A DNA stretch of 64,000 nt. It comes from Botryotinia globosa. Taxonomy: Eukaryota > Ascomycota > Leotiomycetes > Helotiales > Sclerotiniaceae. Shown in pieces: positions 59,816 through 64,000 of the stretch. Both the position numbers and the translations under genes were made by a program. Location of the stretch: assembly GCA_014898425.1 (NCBI GenBank), contig RCSZ01000013.1:1791501-1855500 (forward strand), given 5' to 3'. The stretch's first letter is position 1. Each line of letters begins with the position of its first letter. The notes below the pieces were generated by a model. It searched no databases and had not been told where the DNA came from. It saw only the letters and a list, made by a program, of their open reading frames with translations.

Positions 59816-62800
59816 ATGGCGACATCTGAGCCCTTAGAGTTTCCCAATATGTCAAACGGTAAACAGCGGCCCAATGGGATTAACGCCAATGGGAAAGAAC
59901 ACAAATCAAATGGTGTCAATGGCACTGATTCAAGTAGCGATCAGAACGGTCACTATCATGAAGACAGTGGACTAGATGAATCTTTTGACGTTCTCAAAAA
60001 TATCAATGGTCACACACAATCAAATGGCCATTGTTCAAGCGATGACGAACATCGACCTATTGATAAATCACATCGAATTGAATCTTTTGGTGCTCGTACC
60101 ACAGCATCAGGGGGCCAAGCGAGACAACATTCTAAGATCCGGACATATACCGATGATCCTGACAGCAGAGACTTTCCTCGGATATCGAAGCCTGTAGAGC
60201 TTCTGAGGAATGCTTATGATGTAGTGGTGATTGGATCAGGCTATGGTGGATCAGTTGCCGCTAGTCGCATGGCAAGAGCTGGACAATCAGTGTGTCTCTT
60301 GGAAAGAGGGAAGGAAAAATGGCCGGGGGAGTATCCCAGTGGTACCAAGCACGCGATGGAGGAACTTCATGTATCAGGAAATTTTGCCCCGGGAATTCTA
60401 CCGGGAATGATGGTAGAAGAGGGAGATCCTACGGGTCTCTACCATCTCATATTTGGAAAAGGTCAAAATGCCTTCGTAGCCAATGGCTTGGGTGGAACAA
60501 GTCTCTTGAACGCCAATATATTTCTCGAAGCCGACAAAGATACTCTGGCTATGGATTGTTGGCCAAAGGAATTGAGAGAGGAAAAAGCACTAAAAGAATA
60601 CTACGACCGAGCTGCATCTGTTCTACAACCTCAAAGTTATCCAGAAGACTGGCCTGCGCTCCCCAAGTTGACATTGCTGGAGAAGCAGGCTAAAATTCTA
60701 GGTATGCATGAGAAATTCTATCGCCCACCGCAAACTACTCGATTTCTTGGAGGACCAAACAGTACTGGTGTTGAGATGTACCCATCTGCTTTGACGGGTA
60801 TGGATTGCACTGGTGTTAATGATGGAAGCAAAAGCAGTACTTTGGTAAACTATCTCTCGGATGCATGGAACTGGGGAGCAGAAATGTTCTGTGAATGCGA
60901 AGTAAGATATGTTAAAAAACATCCAGACCCTAAACAGGAAGGTTATCTCGTATGCTTTGCATGGCATGGAAGCAATCGTGGATCTTTCAAGACCAACATT
61001 TACGAAGATCTTCTGTGGGTACATGCAAAGAAGTGCGTCTTCCTTGGAGCCGGATCCATCGGCTCAACAGAAATTCTTCTTCGAAGTAGGAGCTTGGGAA
61101 TGAGCATGAGCGACAGAGTAGGCAAGTCCATGAGTGGCAATGGTGATATGCTAGCTTTTGGCTATAACACCGATGAGGACGTTAACGCAATTGGTCGTGC
61201 ATCCCCCGTAGCAGGTAATCCTGTTGGTCCTACTATCACAGGCATCATCGACAATCGAGAAGGCCATGCAAATGTTTTGGATGGATATGTTATTGAAGAG
61301 GGTGCGATTCCAAAAGCACTTGCTCCACTATTTCAATTCATGCTTGAGAAACTTCCAGGTTCTGAAGTACCAGCGGATTTGACAACTCTCGAGAGATTGA
61401 GGCACACACTGTCATCTGCAGGAAGTCGTTTCTTGGGTCCATACTACAAAAAAGGTAGTATTGAGAGAACACAAACATATCTTGTTATGAGTCACGACAC
61501 TAATCAAGCCATCCTCACTCTTAAAGATGATAAACCGTGTCTTGAGTTTCTTGGTGTGGGTCGAAGTGATCACGTCAGGAAAATCAACAATGTCCTCAAA
61601 GAAGCCACAGAAGCTGTCAGTGGAACATTCGTCAATAATCCATTTTATTCAACACTAGGCCAGCAAGAAATCACCGTTCATCCTATCGGAGGTGCTTGCA
61701 TGAGTTCGGATAACACCGCACAATATGGAGTTACCAATCATTTTGGAGAACTCCTCACTGGTAATGGTACTGAGACATATCCTGGTCTCATAGTTTCCGA
61801 TGCTGCTGTTATTCCCTGCGCACTAGGCGTCAATCCATTCGCAACAATTACCGCGCTGGCTGAACGTTCAGTTGCCCATGCTGCGAAGAACCTCAATCTT
61901 AGCATTGATTATGATACCAGCAATGGTTTGTTGGATTTGTTCGGCGAACCCAAACATGCTCCCATGCAATTGCAAAGCTATAGCACACAAAACTTTGAAG
62001 TCGAAGAAGCTACTAAGATGATTGATGAATCTGAAAATTCCAAGACAAGCGGGTTTGGTTTCACCGAGGTGATGGAAGGATTCGTTCATATTGGAGAGAA
62101 TTTGAAGGGTGACCATCGTGAGGATTATGAAATTGCTGCCAAGACTGCCAGGGGACTTTGCGAGGCTTCAAGGTTCTTTTTAAGTGTCAAAACTTTTGAT
62201 ACACGTAAGAGTATGTACTTTTCCATATCAAAATCTCATACCATTACTGACATCGCTTCAATAGTTGTTCACCGGGCGGATCATTCGGCTATGTTAACTG
62301 GCACATTCGTTTGTGCTTCATTGCCCGGTAGTCCTTTCATGGTTCAACGTGGAGACTTCCAACTCTTCAACGTCGATCATCAAGCTCCTGGTACACGAAA
62401 TCTCACATATGATTTCGATATGACCTCTACTGATGGAAAACAATTACACTTTCATGGATTCAAAATCGTTGATTCATCAGTTGCTCTTGGGCCATTAAAA
62501 TTCTGGACCGCCGCATCAACATTATACGTCACCATCACGGAGAAAGATGCCAACAAGACCGTACTAGGAAGAGGAATGATGCATATTCAACCCAAAGATT
62601 TCCTATCGCAAATTTTCACACTCCAGGCTTTTGGTCGTAACTTCTGGTCTAGACTTCAATCCACCACAAGCTTTATGACTTTCTTCGCAAAACAATCAGC
62701 CAATCTCTTCTTCGCTCCATTTACATATCTTCAATACCCATCCGTCACCTACACCGGCTACATAAACGACACTCCTCCCGATGATACCATTCAAATCGTC

Positions 62801-63973
62801 GCCTCCGACAACGTCAAGACCCTCCTCCACGTCTGGGAACCCCAAAACCCTAACATCGAAACCAAAAATCTCTTCTTCATCCCCGGTGCCTCGGTCGATC
62901 ATCAAATCTTCGCGCTTCCAACCATTGAAGTGAACGCTGTTAATTATTTCACCCGCGCTGGTTATCGCTGCTTCGTCGTCGTCCATCGCATCTGTCAACT
63001 CGCGGTCGCCGAAAATAACTGGACTACCTTCGACGCGCGTCTCGATATCAAAGCCTCGCTTCAATGGATCCGCAAAGAACATGGCCATGATCCTATCTAT
63101 ACAATCGCTCATTGTATGGGCTCTGTAGCATTTTCGTCCGGACTCCTAGATGGTACCATTCCCGCGAATTGGATCTTAGCAGTCACCTGTTCGCAGGTCT
63201 TTATGAACCCAATTTGGGCAACTTTGAATCTGGCAAAAGCGCTCGCCGGTCCCATTCCCTTTGACAAGTTGTATAAATTCTTTGGGGGCAATTGGTTCAG
63301 TTGTAGTAGTACGAAGGAAGATTCGTATTTCCAACAAGCGGTCAATCAGCTGTTGAGATTCTATCCTGATAAGAGGTGTGAGATTTGTAATAATGTTTCG
63401 TGTCATCGCTGTTCGCTGATTTTCGGTCGGTATGTATTTTTCCTGTCCCTGTTCTTTACTTTTGCTCTTTCTCTTTCTCTTCCTCTTCAATGACGCTAAT
63501 CAAAATACACCCCTAGTCTCTGGAACCACAACAACCTCAACGAAGCCACCCATCGTCAAATCAACCGTTTCTTCTCCGGCGTCAACATGACCTGTCTCCA
63601 CCTCCTCATGAAAATGGGAACCATCGGACACGTCACCGGCAACGCGCCACTCTTCCACCCGCTCACCTCGTCCAAAAACATCCGTCGTCTCAAAGGCATC
63701 CCCTTCTTCCTCTTCTCCGGTTCGGACAACAAAGTCCTGAATCCAGAAAGCACCACAAAGACGCTCGAAATTCTGAGGGACGAAAATGGCGGAGGAACCG
63801 AGTTTGAAATGTATGAACGGACCGAGATTAGAGGGTATGGTCATTTGGATTGTTGGATGGGTAGGGAGGCGTATAGGGATGTGTATCCCGAGGTTAGGGA
63901 GCGCGTGGATAGGGTGTGTAGGGGGCGGGAGTATCGGTTCGAGGGGAGTGTGGAGGGGAAGAAGGGCATTTAG
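59816..63973 (+). CDS. GMC oxidoreductase-alpha/beta hydrolase fusion (cholesterol-oxidase-like)
   Basis: Predicted two-enzyme protein of 1,356 residues. Exons 59816-63429 and 63517-63973, with an 87-nt intron (GTATGT...TAG) splitting an Arg codon. The first in-frame ATG is at 59816; the open frame extends upstream without ATG. Order: a disordered Asn/His/Ser-rich N-terminus (1-115); an FAD-binding GMC oxidoreductase core with GSGYGGSVAASRMARAG (about 140-156), GLGGTSLLNANI, a GAGSIGSTEILLRS strand, the active-site-like HPIGGACMSSDN (about 622) and the C-terminal NPFATITALAERS; a linker domain with beta-rich character (730-960); and a C-terminal alpha/beta hydrolase with nucleophile elbow AHCMGS (Cys about 1100), an Asp in FSGSDNKVLNPE (about 1274) and a His in GYGHLDCWMG (about 1314). 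The layout resembles bacterial and fungal cholesterol-oxidase/hydrolase fusions. Substrate unknown; a sterol or other bulky alcohol/ester is plausible. No signal peptide seen. Confidence 0.83.
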
Positions 63974-64000
63974 GCATTGGAAATTCGGAATGCGAAGGTG

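Overview
The window comes from a filamentous ascomycete (Pezizomycotina). The protein set points to a Leotiomycete of the Sclerotiniaceae type (Botrytis/Sclerotinia relatives), but no database search was possible. Evidence: single-copy eukaryotic housekeeping genes with short introns (44-147 nt, GTRNGT donors and YAG acceptors), Pezizomycotina-style MED19, ERG3, TUP1, SER1, SIZ1, LAS21, RMP1 and COG1 proteins, and a 20-kb block whose retrotransposons carry the C-to-T/G-to-A signature of repeat-induced point mutation (RIP).

Layout. 1-8.2 kb: the 5' part of NOP4 (minus), MED19/ROX3 (plus), an IRC22/TRAP-alpha-like ER protein (plus), a clean solo LTR with a perfect target-site duplication, and a decaying AIM9-like phosphotransferase pseudogene. 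8.9-28.9 kb: an extremely AT-rich gene desert. It holds two full-length RIP-wrecked Ty1/Copia elements (8978-14721 plus, TSD CTATC; 18204-24601 minus, TSD ATAAT), three MITEs with clear inverted repeats, a further solo LTR, and two older dispersed repeats. 29.4-31.5 kb: TUP1 corepressor (minus). 31.5-42.6 kb: gene-poor sequence crowded with mini- and microsatellites, with ERG3 (C-5 sterol desaturase) as an island at 35.5-36.7 kb and one doubtful small ORF. 43-55.7 kb: a dense housekeeping block with SER1, SIZ1-type SUMO ligase, an LLP/YBL028C-like nucleolar protein, LAS21 (GPI-anchor ethanolamine phosphate transferase), RMP1 and COG1. 55.7-59.8 kb: gene-poor, with one clear MITE. 59.8-64 kb: a large GMC oxidoreductase-alpha/beta hydrolase fusion, complete at the right edge.

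The genes do not form a pathway cluster. Themes recur: rRNA/ribosome biogenesis (NOP4, LLP, RMP1), transcription control (MED19, TUP1, SUMO ligase) and the secretory/lipid system (IRC22, LAS21, COG1, ERG3). The most interesting material is the transposon record. An unmutated solo LTR gives the ancestral sequence of the RIPed element 3 kb away, and all well-preserved small elements are shorter than about 400 bp, which fits escape from RIP by size. I found no tRNA, rRNA or CRISPR.
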